A stretch of 64,000 nt of DNA, taken from contig CAYGPJ010000006.1 of assembly GCA_964351865.1 (NCBI GenBank), positions 1 to 64,000 on the forward strand. The letters run 5' to 3'. Under the pieces are notes generated by a model, which was not told the DNA's origin, ran no database searches, and saw nothing but the letters and a program-made list of their open reading frames with translations. How positions within the stretch are numbered: the stretch's first letter is position 1; the number at the start of each line of letters is the position of its first letter. The position numbers were made by a program, and so were the translations under genes. This DNA is from JBCDJI01 sp964351865. Its GTDB lineage: Bacteria; Verrucomicrobiota; Verrucomicrobiia; Methylacidiphilales; JBCBYL01. Of the stretch, positions 8,798 through 17,090 are shown piece by piece.

Positions 8798-9853
8798 ATG
8801 GATGAATTGAGCCGGAGTTTGAATCAGGGTGCGGATAGGCCGCTTGCATCCGTTGCGCTAAAAGCCAAGGCGTTGGAGCTGGGATTTGATTTGTGTGCGG
8901 TCGGGCCGGTAGTGGCTCCGGCCTTTGCCGAGTATTTTTCTGAATGGCTGGCCGACGGACGTGCTGGGGAAATGGAGTCATGGATGGCACGAAACCCGGA
9001 AGTGCGGAAAAACCCGCGTGAACTGCTGCCGGAGGCGCAGAGTCTGATTGTGCTGGGTATGAATTATTATCAACCAGAGCCTGAACGACGTGGAAGAATC
9101 GCTAAGTATGCGTTGGGCAAGGATTACCATGACCTGATTCCGGGCCGACTGAAGCAACTGGATGTCTGGTTGTCCGAGCAGGGGGGAGTTCAACGCAAGG
9201 CCGTGGATACATCCGCAATTCTGGAAAAACCAGCTGCGGCGACTGCGGGCTTGGGGTGGCAGGGGAAGAGTACCATGTTGATTCATCCGCGATGGGGGAC
9301 CTGGATGTTTCTGGCGGAAGTGTTGACGACGTTGTCATTTGAAGTGGATCCGGTGCAATCCGACCATTGTGGCTCGTGCACCCGCTGTATTGATATCTGT
9401 CCGACTCAAGCGATCACCGCACCGTATCAACTAGACGCCCGCCGGTGTATCTCGTATCTGACGATCGAGCATCAAGGCGCGATTCCTGAGGAATTCCGCC
9501 GAGCCATCGGCGATCATCTCTATGGATGCGACGACTGTCTGGATATCTGTCCATGGAATCGCTGGGCGCGCCAAACCCGGGAAGCCTCATTTGAGGCGAT
9601 CGAGCGGCCCGACTTGAGTGAGATGCTGAGCTGGAGTGATGAAAAGTTCCGCCGGGAATTCCGCGGCACGCCCATATTCCGCTTAAAACGTCCACGCTGG
9701 TTGCGTAATATTTGCGTGGTCTTGGGGAATATTGGCGACAGAGGCGATCTCGCGGCACTGGAAGTAGCCGAGCGCGACCCGGATCCCCTGATTAGTGAAC
9801 ACGCGGGATGGGCTATTAAAGAAATTAATACCCGAATCAGGACAGCTAAATAG
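8798..9853 (+). CDS. queG: Epoxyqueuosine reductase
   Basis: 351 aa. It reduces epoxyqueuosine to queuosine in tRNA using cobalamin and two [4Fe-4S] clusters. The ferredoxin-like pair is CGSCTRCIDICPTQAI and CDDCLDICPWN. The C-terminal HEAT-like repeats (RNICVVLGNIGD onward) bind tRNA. It starts 10 bp after the transglutaminase gene and may be cotranscribed. Its need for B12 fits with the methylmalonyl-CoA mutase in the same window. Confidence 0.95.
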   Translation: MDELSRSLNQGADRPLASVALKAKALELGFDLCAVGPVVAPAFAEYFSEWLADGRAGEMESWMARNPEVRKNPRELLPEAQSLIVLGMNYYQPEPERRGRIAKYALGKDYHDLIPGRLKQLDVWLSEQGGVQRKAVDTSAILEKPAAATAGLGWQGKSTMLIHPRWGTWMFLAEVLTTLSFEVDPVQSDHCGSCTRCIDICPTQAITAPYQLDARRCISYLTIEHQGAIPEEFRRAIGDHLYGCDDCLDICPWNRWARQTREASFEAIERPDLSEMLSWSDEKFRREFRGTPIFRLKRPRWLRNICVVLGNIGDRGDLAALEVAERDPDPLISEHAGWAIKEINTRIRTAK

Positions 9854-10002
9854 TCCAAAAAACCTACAGGTACGACTTGTCGGAGTCATTTACGGCGTTA
9901 AGCTACTTCTCCATAAACCTCAGAAAGTGATTATGAGCGAATTCAATTCCAGTGTGAGAGTTTTCTGAGAGTAAACTACACCTTAACCATAGGACCTTTC
10001 TT

Positions 10003-10929
10003 GTGAAAAAAATCATAGCAGCTACTTTTAGTAATATTCCAATGGACCGCGTTCAGTGGCCCGCCTTCTTCTTCCTCTCCGGAACCTTTATTCTCTCACT
10101 GACCGCAGTGCCTTTGTACATTATGTATTTCGGTTTGCCTTGGTACACGATAGCCCTTTTTGTATCGTTGTTCATCGCGACCGGAATGAGTATCACCTTC
10201 GGCTATCATCGCCTGTTTGCCCACCGTGCATTTGATACGGTGCGGCCGCTGAAATACCTGTGCGCCATCTTCGGGGCGGCTGCATTTGAGAATTCGGTAA
10301 TCGATTGGGTCTCTGACCATCGTCGGCATCACAAGCATACGGACGAAGAAAAAGATCCTTACGATATCTCACAAGGACTATGGCACGCGCACATAGGTTG
10401 GGTGCTGTTCAAGCTGAAGCCGCTTCCTCCTTACGACAATGTATCGGATTTGCAAAAAGATCCGATGTTACGCTGGCAACATCGCAACTGGCTGAGCATC
10501 GGGGTGGTGGCCGGATTTGTGCTGCCTACGTTGTTGGGCCTGTGGGCCGGTGGTCTGGTGGGAGCTTTAGGTGGATTCCTGTTTGGCGGTGTTTTACGCA
10601 CGGTCTGTGTACAGCATTGCACGTTCTGCATTAACTCGCTCTGCCACTACATCGGCGATCGACCTTATTCATCCAACTGCAGTGCACGCGACAGTTGGAT
10701 CATGGCATTGGTGACCTTTGGCGAAGGGTATCACAACTATCATCATGAATTTCAGCATGATTACCGCAACGGGGTTCGCCCCTGGCAGTGGGATCCGACC
10801 AAATGGACCATCTGGACGCTCAGTAAACTGGGTTTGGCGCACAAGTTGCGGGAAGTGCCCGAAGAAAAAATCAAAGAAGCTTGTGAGCGTGAGCATCAGC
10901 GACTGGCAGCTAAAGCCGCCAAGGCCTGA
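10003..10929 (+). CDS. Fatty acid desaturase (acyl-CoA delta-9 type)
   Basis: 308 aa, GTG start with AGGA about 9 nt upstream. A membrane di-iron enzyme that introduces a cis double bond into acyl chains. The three histidine boxes are present: HRLFAHR, HRRHH and HNYHH. Four hydrophobic segments lie around residues 20-70 and 165-200. It resembles the bacterial OLE1/DesC group. A 8-bp hairpin (10961-10980) follows without a T-run. Confidence 0.92.
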   Translation: MKKIIAATFSNIPMDRVQWPAFFFLSGTFILSLTAVPLYIMYFGLPWYTIALFVSLFIATGMSITFGYHRLFAHRAFDTVRPLKYLCAIFGAAAFENSVIDWVSDHRRHHKHTDEEKDPYDISQGLWHAHIGWVLFKLKPLPPYDNVSDLQKDPMLRWQHRNWLSIGVVAGFVLPTLLGLWAGGLVGALGGFLFGGVLRTVCVQHCTFCINSLCHYIGDRPYSSNCSARDSWIMALVTFGEGYHNYHHEFQHDYRNGVRPWQWDPTKWTIWTLSKLGLAHKLREVPEEKIKEACEREHQRLAAKAAKA

Positions 10930-11024
10930 GGCTTTGGCGAGCACTGTCTGGAACGGAACCAGCGGATGGTGACATCCGCTGTTACGGGTCCCTAGTAATT
11001 TATTGCATCTGTAGTTAGGGGTAG

Positions 11025-11232
11025 TGTCCCGCGGAAGCATACACATCAACATAAGAGTTCTGAATCGATAATAGGATATCGCATATTAATTGAGGCCCGA
11101 GGTAGTGCGCTTTGTCCCAAAGCGCTGGGTGGAGACTACGGGAAAGCGGTTTGGTCCCGACACCCTACGTGGTCGGGAGCCCTACCTTTTTTACATTCCT
11201 TATGTTGATGTGTCTGCGCGGACGCGGGATCC
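11025..11232. mobile_element. MITE-like element with terminal inverted repeats
   Basis: The 15-bp sequence acacatcaacataag at 11041-11055 is perfectly inverted at 11199-11213, and both arms extend outward to tcccgcg. The interior has further palindromes (tcccgacacc/ggtcggga) and no reading frame. No matching transposase is in the window, so mobility is inference. Confidence 0.4.
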
Positions 11233-11347
11233 CAAGGCGCTGGTTCCCGTTCTGCTCCAAAGATAACATTCAGCGAAACCCCAAAGCGGTTTGAGACAAA
11301 CCGCCCTACCCGTCATTAGACGTGCCATGAACCACTATTAGTCTGTT

Positions 11348-11370
11348 CCACGTGATATGACGGGTTTAAA
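11348..11370 (-). repeat. 23-bp dispersed repeat, copy A
   Basis: The reverse complement of these 23 bases is identical to 17248-17270 (core aaacccgtcatatcacgtgg). A diverged version, ccgccatatcatgtggca, is at about 11453-11470. Confidence 0.75.
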
Positions 11371-11374
11371 AAAA

Positions 11375-11447
11375 TGTAGGTCGTCCCGATACAGCAAGTG
11401 ATCGGGACGACTGTTTAGAAGGAGCCGAGATGCAATCTCAGCCTACA
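11375..11447. repeat. Two-hairpin dispersed repeat, copy 2
   Basis: Ends TGTAGG/CCTACA enclose gtcgtcccgat/atcgggacgac (11380-11411) and a gagat-gca-atctc hairpin, the same plan as the copies at 5770, 17134 and 49355. Confidence 0.8.
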
Positions 11448-11537
11448 GTTCCCGCCATATCATGTGGCATGAACCACTAGGTTGATCGAAACGTGTTTTT
11501 TGGTGGAGACTACCCTTTAGCCCTTTCAGATACATTC

Positions 11538-11936
11538 CTATTCGTCCGAACGGTAGTTCCTTTGCTTTTTAACCTGTGAGCGGTGTTTCTTGCCCTTCAG
11601 GATCTTCTCTTTGACCTTCCGAGGTCTTCCCTGGTGTTGGAGTCGTTTCAGGCGACGCGATTGCGCACGGGCCAGTTGGGCTTGTTTACGGCGTGTTTCG
11701 ATGCGTTCGCAGAGACGTTCACGGGCTTCAAGTCGATTGGTCTGCTGGGAACGGGAAGATTCGGCTCTGACCTGCTCACCGGTGGGCAGATGGCGCAGCA
11801 GCACTGAGGTAGCCACCTTATTCACCTTCTGGCCGCCCGCTCCTGACGCACGATCGAACTGCTCTTCGAGATCTTCTTCAAGAATCCCGAGAGCGGCCAT
11901 CCGCTCGGTAAGCGTTGCTGAGGCACCTTTAATCAT
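11538..11936 (-). CDS. ArfB-like peptide chain release factor (GGQ protein)
   Basis: 132 aa. A stand-alone RF-1 catalytic domain with the peptidyl-tRNA hydrolysis motif GAGGQKVNKV (about residues 32-41) and no codon-recognition domains. A long basic C-terminal tail (about 85-130, many Arg/Lys) resembles the ArfB/YaeJ tail that enters the mRNA channel of stalled ribosomes. The likely role is rescue of stalled ribosomes. Residue details of the tail differ from E. coli ArfB, so the symbol is left blank. Confidence 0.85.
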   Translation of the reverse strand: MIKGASATLTERMAALGILEEDLEEQFDRASGAGGQKVNKVATSVLLRHLPTGEQVRAESSRSQQTNRLEARERLCERIETRRKQAQLARAQSRRLKRLQHQGRPRKVKEKILKGKKHRSQVKKQRNYRSDE

Positions 11937-12197
11937 GTTAAGGGTGGGTTATACCAGATTCGATTGAGTTGGCAAAGAGATCACTATGCTCGCGGATGGC
12001 TTGTGCTTTTCCGAGTTATGGCTTAACAGCAGAAAAGGTGGGCCACCATTGGGGACGGAGGTAAATTCCAGAGAATTTACCTCCGTCCCCAATGGTTCAA
12101 CGCTTTCGAGCACCCATTAATGTTGTGACAACTTAATTCAGAAACGTACAGAAAAAACTTCGATGGGGCTAAACCATCGTACTCCTGATAACTTCTG
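11937..12197. other. Intergenic region with a REP-like palindrome
   Basis: About 260 bp between the GGQ gene and the small gene at 12198. Apart from the palindrome at 12046-12095 I see no gene or clear signal. Confidence 0.6.
12046..12095. repeat. REP-like palindrome, distant copy
   Basis: Perfect 23-bp arms around the loop caga. The arm shares ggggacggaggt with the palindromes that frame the transposase at 4028-4711, but its outer bases (ccatt) and inner bases (aaattc) differ. Confidence 0.85.
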
Positions 12198-12344
12198 TCA
12201 GCGGCCTTTGAACAGGCACCAGATTTTGAAGCGCAGTTTCTGCCAGAGGGTCAGGTTGGAAGTGCTGTATGCTGGCTGGTACTCTGGCAGGGATGAAGAC
12301 TCTCTGGGTTCCTTTCGCATGTAATCTCGATCATTGATTCCCAT
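12198..12344 (-). CDS. Small hypothetical protein (48 aa)
   Basis: 48 aa beginning MGINDRDYMR and ending in a basic, aromatic segment (LRFKIWCLFKGR). The start shown is the ATG before GIND; there is no clear Shine-Dalgarno. The reading frame stays open further upstream, but that part is antisense-free shadow of the aldo/keto reductase gene and looks non-coding. It lies 64 bp downstream of the reductase on the same strand. The function is unknown; the composition suggests a membrane- or nucleic-acid-associated tail. Confidence 0.45.
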   Translation of the reverse strand: MGINDRDYMRKEPRESSSLPEYQPAYSTSNLTLWQKLRFKIWCLFKGR

Positions 12345-12408
12345 CAGTTTAAAGTGATCCGAGTCGTTGCAGAGCGCAAGTGAGAAATGTGAAAACGGGG
12401 TGGTTCGA

Positions 12409-13584
12409 TCAATCAGATTCGGAGAGGCGTTTGGTGTCAGTCGCACCAAACCACTCGTGAGCTTGCTGTAATCTGGCGGGGATTTCCTGCAGGAAGGGGC
12501 TGTCGCACAGCAGTTCGGCCCAATCGATATTCTCAAGATCAGCGGCTTTTTCTCCGGGGAACCAGTGGCCGCCATTGCCCAGCAGGCCGTAGCGGAATTT
12601 GGCGAACTCGCGCATTCCATAAGCCTGATCCAGCGACCATAGCATCAGAATGACCTTGAGGTTGATTTGTTTGGGTGCGACCCACCATTCCGGCAGGCCT
12701 GCTGAAAAGCGATTCCACCATCCGGTCCCGGTTTTGCTTTCCATCTGTCGGAGGAGGCGCGACTCGATCTGGGGCAGAAGTTGTTTGCGATTATTCCAGG
12801 AGTCCAGGGCTTTGACGTGTGCATCAAAATCCTCCGGACAGGAGGCACCGATGCTGAGGGTATGTACTTCCTCCCGGTCCAGGCAGAAGAGGTCGTTGAA
12901 GGCCATTGGAGTGAGCGGGTCGGTGCATTCACAGAAGATGGGAGTGGGCTTATACAGCATGCCGCCTTTGTCACTGGGGCTGATGATGAACATCCCCATG
13001 TCCTGCTGCCTGGCTTTCAGGATCGCGGGCCAATTGTTCTGAAAAATCCAATACCAGTGGAGATTGACGTAGTCGAATTCACCGGTGTCGATGGCCTTGC
13101 AAATGGTATCGATATGAGCATGGGTGGAAAAACCGACGTGGCGGATGCGGCCGTCCTGCTGTAGCTGCCGGACCGTATCCAGGCATGCCATGGTATCTGC
13201 CAGCACCTCCTCGTTGTTGATGCCGTGGAAGGCAAAGAGGTCGACATAATCGAGTTGGAGGTTGGCCATGGATTGTTCAAAGGTGGCCAGGAATTGCTTA
13301 GGGTCTTTATGTGGACTGACTTTGGTTTGAACGATGAGGGATTCTCTGGGCAGAGCGGGTAGAATTTTTCCGAGTTGGAATTCAGAACTACCGTAGCCAC
13401 GGGCCGTTTCAATGTGGTTGATTCCCAATTCGAGCGAGCGGTGAATGGTAGCTTCAATGTTTTGCTGATTTTTTTCCGGAATCTCATTATCCGGGACATC
13501 TTGCCAACTGTGCTGATAGCGCATTCCTCCGCAGGAAAGCACTGGCATAGAAAGTTCTGTTTTTCCGAATCTTCGATACAACAT
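12409..13584 (-). CDS. Aldo/keto reductase
   Basis: 391 aa. A TIM-barrel NADP-dependent oxidoreductase. The AKR signature begins YRRFGKTELSMPVLSCGG. The presumed catalytic Tyr is in ETARGYGSSE, the Lys in IVQTKVSP and the His in FAFHGINN. About 100 extra C-terminal residues (TP-FCECTDPLTPMAF onward) resemble the extension of the COG1453-like group, but no ferredoxin-type cysteine cluster is present. The substrate is unknown. Single gene, possibly followed by the small gene at 12198-12344. Confidence 0.9.
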   Translation of the reverse strand: MLYRRFGKTELSMPVLSCGGMRYQHSWQDVPDNEIPEKNQQNIEATIHRSLELGINHIETARGYGSSEFQLGKILPALPRESLIVQTKVSPHKDPKQFLATFEQSMANLQLDYVDLFAFHGINNEEVLADTMACLDTVRQLQQDGRIRHVGFSTHAHIDTICKAIDTGEFDYVNLHWYWIFQNNWPAILKARQQDMGMFIISPSDKGGMLYKPTPIFCECTDPLTPMAFNDLFCLDREEVHTLSIGASCPEDFDAHVKALDSWNNRKQLLPQIESRLLRQMESKTGTGWWNRFSAGLPEWWVAPKQINLKVILMLWSLDQAYGMREFAKFRYGLLGNGGHWFPGEKAADLENIDWAELLCDSPFLQEIPARLQQAHEWFGATDTKRLSESD

Positions 13585-13673
13585 GAATTGAACCTAATCC
13601 CTTTCTTTCATTAGGAAAGAATCGGCTTGCAGGGCTGAAAGAAAAGTGGAGCGTGATAGAGTTGAGTTTCCGC

Positions 13674-14621
13674 TTAAAGCTGAAACTCAAGTCCCTCGCC
13701 GCTAAGAATTTCCAGCACGATTTTTTCAACATCCTGATCGCTGAGGGTAAAGCGATGCTCGACACAGTAAGTCTGGATCAGATTAAAAATTTCTGCCCGC
13801 AAGGCGAGTTCGTCACCGCTGGTCATGATTTCCGGATTGATCTGGGTGCTGAGATTATAAAGCAAGTCACGCTTGATTTCGTGGGTCAGCGCTTTAAGCG
13901 GGAGCATACCACCAGCTGCAGGCTTGGGTATTTTCTTTTTGGCAACAGGGGCAGGAACAAAAGGAGCTTCTTCTTCAGGTGAAGCCACGGCAGGAGTAAC
14001 GACTTCAGTCGGCGTTTCAGGCACTGCCGGGAGTGGTGGCTGGGCTGATTCCGCGGGTGCTTCGGGTGCTTCGGGTGCCTCGTCCGGAACCGCCGTGGCT
14101 TCACTCGGTGCTGGAGCTTTCAGGGTTAGCCCCATTTTGGTGCAGATGGTAAATACTAATTCTGATTTTTGTTCATCCGATACCGGGAGATCATCATTTT
14201 CGATTTTTTGATCAATGTATCGCTGAATCGCTTCGGATAGGTCGTCTTTGCGCTCTGGCTCGAAGAGTGAGTCGTCCAGCTTGGACGCCAGGTAAGGGCG
14301 GATAATGTCCTGAAGTTCTTCCAGTGAGAGTTTTTCGCTATCCTGAGCATCTGCAATCGAGACAATTTCGTCGTTCTTCAGCATGGGCATGCCGGCGATG
14401 ATTTGGCTGATCAGCTTTTCTTTCTGTTCGGACTCTAAAGGAATTTCATCTTCTAGCAACTTGGCTTCGACCAGGTCGGCAATGCGGTCTTTTAATTCAG
14501 TTGTTTTACCGGCTTGGAAAAGTGAGAACGTGAGTTTTTGAGCAAGATAGCTCGCCATTTCCTTGCGTAAGGAATTCAAGTAGGCTTCTTGCTCAAAATT
14601 TGGATCCGAGGACTCACTCAT
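13674..14621 (-). CDS. Protein with three CpaF-N-like helical repeats and a Pro/Ala linker
   Basis: 315 aa, acidic, no signal peptide. Residues about 18-78, 103-163 and 245-310 follow one pattern: a helix with YLAxKL, a second helix, and a PLxxEQxxxL motif before a last helix ending in I/L-x-x-M. The pattern resembles the small helical domain at the N-terminus of CpaF/TadA secretion ATPases. The repeats are split by a linker (about 168-235) rich in Pro, Ala and Glu. I do not recognise the protein and assign no function. A 9-bp hairpin (13662-13690) overlaps its stop. Confidence 0.75.
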   Translation of the reverse strand: MSESSDPNFEQEAYLNSLRKEMASYLAQKLTFSLFQAGKTTELKDRIADLVEAKLLEDEIPLESEQKEKLISQIIAGMPMLKNDEIVSIADAQDSEKLSLEELQDIIRPYLASKLDDSLFEPERKDDLSEAIQRYIDQKIENDDLPVSDEQKSELVFTICTKMGLTLKAPAPSEATAVPDEAPEAPEAPAESAQPPLPAVPETPTEVVTPAVASPEEEAPFVPAPVAKKKIPKPAAGGMLPLKALTHEIKRDLLYNLSTQINPEIMTSGDELALRAEIFNLIQTYCVEHRFTLSDQDVEKIVLEILSGEGLEFQL

Positions 14622-14989
14622 ATGTTCCCATCTATTCTTATTTAAACTTTTCCAAGGAGGAAAGTTATTTCTGTCGCAATCTCAATAATGAATGTGACAG
14701 GGCGGGGGCGGAAGGAGCTATATTTTAGTTTTAAAGCCTATTTTTTGTCTAAAAATGATTGACTTTCGGATTAGCTACACAAAAGAGGAGTCGTGAAAAC
14801 TTGTGATTATGCACACGATAAAAAGGCCTGTAAGTTATTCCGGTGGAGACAGATGAGTTGCATATACAATGGTTATTGATAAGTTATTCACAATGCTGTA
14901 AGTGCTTGATTTACAAGTAAATTACAGACCTGTTACAGATTTTTGACTTTTAAGCATATAGGCGTAAGTGGTGTAGGATTGAGGATGTT
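14622..14989. other. 368-bp AT-rich intergenic region
   Basis: A divergent gap with no gene. It contains one DnaA-box-like 9-mer (ttattcaca, 14885-14893) and a possible -10 element just before the photolyase-like gene. I see no other repeated or structured element. Confidence 0.6.
14974..14979 (+). promoter_or_regulatory. Possible -10 element of the photolyase-like gene
   Basis: TAGGAT begins 16 nt before the ATG, and the string taggattgagg recurs directly before the gene at 32874. The transcript would have only a few leader bases. Confidence 0.3.
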
Positions 14990-16222
14990 ATGAATAAAAA
15001 AAACACCGCATTTATTTCAAGTCGTAGCGCCGCACAAGACCGCTTAGAGGAGTTTTCAGAGGTCATCAGTGATTATGCCACGACTAGAAATCATGTGGTA
15101 GCGGGGCACCCTCATGTTTCTAGCCTTTCGGCGGCGCTACGAGCACGCCTAATCAGTGAGTATGAAGTTATGGAGACTGTGCTGAGTGGGCACGCGTTCC
15201 AGCGTGTTGAAAAGTACATTCAGGAAGTTTCTTGGCGGTTATATTGGAAGGGATGGCTGGAATGGCATCCGGAAGTTTGGAATGACTACTCTCTTGAGTT
15301 GTCGGCGTGTGAGGACGCGTTGTCGGATGAGGAGCGGGAAGTGAAAGTGGCGATGGAAACGGGTAAGTCGGGCGTGCCCGTTATGGATCGATTTGCTCAA
15401 GAGCTCACAGAAACGGGCTACTTGCATAACCATGCCCGCATGTGGTTCGCCGCTTATTGGATCCACACGCGGGGGTTAGCGTGGCAATTGGGGGCAGATT
15501 TTTTTTACCGACACCTGCTGGATGCTGATCCTGCCAGTAACACGCTCTCGTGGCGGTGGGTGGCAGGCATGCAGACGCCGGGGAAAAAGTATATTGCGAG
15601 AGCCGAAAATATTCGGAAATATTGTCGATATTCGGAAACCGAGGATACGAATTTAGATCGGCATTTAGCAATGGCTCAATGCGAAACGGATTCAAATTCG
15701 CTGAAGAGTGATCCCCCGCAACGTATATCAGTCTGGAACACCACGTCCGTTCCACATCTGACGCAGCGCTATTTATTGTGGATCCATGGTGAAGATCTAT
15801 CGTTTTGGGAAGCGGGACATCATTTACCTGATCAGCCGCCGGTGGATACCGTCATGGTAACCGATCCGGCATTAATGGCAAAATACAGGATTTCCAGTGA
15901 CCGGATCGAACTGATGCAACAGTCATTAAGCGATGCTAGCGGCAGGTGGCAGGCTTTTGCGGGGAAAGCTCCGCAGCAACTGACGGGAGCGCTGGTGAAA
16001 ACTCTGGTCAGCGTAGCGCGTGAAAAAAAATGCGAGGTGGTGGCTGGAATTTTACCCGCGGTAGGCCCGCTCAGAAGTTTAGTTCCTCAGCTTTCTGATG
16101 CGTTGGCTGTTTATGGGGTAGAATTGATTTTGTGGCGGCGGAGGGAAGATGAGCAGGTGCTGCCATTGGCTCAGCGAGGGTTCTTTCCCTTCTGGAAAGA
16201 AATGAGTCAACAGTGGAGATGA
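14990..16222 (+). CDS. Photolyase/cryptochrome homologue with permuted domain order
   Basis: 410 aa. The FAD-binding photolyase domain is at the N-terminus (about 35-225): HPHVSSLSAALRARL, QEVSWRLYWKGWLEWHP, MDRFAQELTETGYLHNHARM and LSWRWVAGMQTPGKKYIARAENI are the FAD-pocket motifs. The C-terminal part (about 245-410), with RYLLWIHGEDLSFWEA and a GVELILWRR strand, looks like the alpha/beta antenna domain that is N-terminal in ordinary photolyases. A light-dependent DNA repair or sensory role is likely; the substrate is uncertain. Confidence 0.8.
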   Translation: MNKKNTAFISSRSAAQDRLEEFSEVISDYATTRNHVVAGHPHVSSLSAALRARLISEYEVMETVLSGHAFQRVEKYIQEVSWRLYWKGWLEWHPEVWNDYSLELSACEDALSDEEREVKVAMETGKSGVPVMDRFAQELTETGYLHNHARMWFAAYWIHTRGLAWQLGADFFYRHLLDADPASNTLSWRWVAGMQTPGKKYIARAENIRKYCRYSETEDTNLDRHLAMAQCETDSNSLKSDPPQRISVWNTTSVPHLTQRYLLWIHGEDLSFWEAGHHLPDQPPVDTVMVTDPALMAKYRISSDRIELMQQSLSDASGRWQAFAGKAPQQLTGALVKTLVSVAREKKCEVVAGILPAVGPLRSLVPQLSDALAVYGVELILWRRREDEQVLPLAQRGFFPFWKEMSQQWR

Positions 16223-16267
16223 TAAAATACCTTTTGGCATGTGTGAGCAATCCGCTATTGCTTGAAC

Positions 16268-17047
16268 ATGAAGCATTTTTTCCTGACCTGTTTTTTTCTG
16301 TTGGCAACTGCCACCACGCCTTCACTGATGAGCGCTGAAGAGGGGTATCTGGTGTTGGAGTCTTATGCGGATGAAGGGGTTCCCCGCTTTGTCGCAGGTG
16401 ACGTCAAGCTGGCACGGTTGTCATGCAGTCCGGCATCCACTTTTAAAATTGTCATTGCCTGGGCAGGGCTGGAAACCGGACAAGCTACACTGGATACCAC
16501 CTTCGAAGTGGGTGATAAGCATGTTCCGGGCTCGCCCAGAAAATTGAATTTACGTCAGGCGCTCTATTTTTCCTCAAACGACTATTTTATTATGTTGGCT
16601 CAAAAAATCGGCAAGGAGCAGCTGACGGAATACGTCAAAAAGTCGGGTATGTTTCGAGGGGAGATTCCTGAGGACTGGCTGGGAGATGAGTGGAGGCCGG
16701 TCATCAAGGGAGGCAATCTGGATACGACGCCGATGCAAAATCATTTGTTCATGCGCCGCCTGGCTTTCGGAAACCTGACGGAAAATAAAGAAGTCGAGCG
16801 TGATCTGATTCGAGCGATTGAATGGCCGACGAATCATCCCATGATTCAACTCTATGGAAAAACCGGGGTGTGGGGCGGAGGAGTCTGGTTTAACGGTTTC
16901 GGCATCAAGCAGCGCCATTACCGAGTGCGCACCATTTTCATGCAAGGGGGCATCGAGAAACGCAACTCGGCGATTATGCTTTTCTATCGAGGTTGGGACA
17001 TTGCCTGGTCTTCGGCACTCAATGAGAAAGTCTTATCGTCCGAATAG
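16268..17047 (+). CDS. Class D beta-lactamase-like / penicillin-binding protein
   Basis: 259 aa from the ATG chosen here (an upstream TTG at 16262 would add two residues). A signal peptide (about 1-22, ending MSAEE) exports it. The three active-site motifs are in order: STFK in SPASTFKIVIAW, S-S-N in YFSSNDYF, and KTG in LYGKTGVWGGG. Spacing and LAQKIG follow class D (OXA) enzymes, but the second motif is SxN as in penicillin-binding proteins, rather than S-x-V. It could be a weak beta-lactamase, a sensor or a small transpeptidase. Confidence 0.78.
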   Translation: MKHFFLTCFFLLATATTPSLMSAEEGYLVLESYADEGVPRFVAGDVKLARLSCSPASTFKIVIAWAGLETGQATLDTTFEVGDKHVPGSPRKLNLRQALYFSSNDYFIMLAQKIGKEQLTEYVKKSGMFRGEIPEDWLGDEWRPVIKGGNLDTTPMQNHLFMRRLAFGNLTENKEVERDLIRAIEWPTNHPMIQLYGKTGVWGGGVWFNGFGIKQRHYRVRTIFMQGGIEKRNSAIMLFYRGWDIAWSSALNEKVLSSE

Positions 17048-17090
17048 TCCGACATTTGGAAATTTGAATTGAGCATTTGCTAATTAGGGT

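Larger units (their letters stand above)
10930..11537. other. 608-bp non-coding gap filled with repeats
   Basis: No plausible gene. It holds a hairpin (agcggatg/catccgct, 10961-10980), a MITE-like unit (11025-11232), a gcggttt/aaaccgc hairpin near 11287-11303, the 23-bp dispersed sequence (11348-11370), a two-hairpin repeat (11375-11447), and two variants of an accacta motif (near 11321-11337 and 11454-11481). Confidence 0.7.

Noticed and set aside
14885..14893. DnaA-box-like ttattcaca in the gap before the photolyase-like gene
   Set aside because: Only one clear box, no cluster, and no dnaA, dnaN or gyrB nearby. I do not call an origin.
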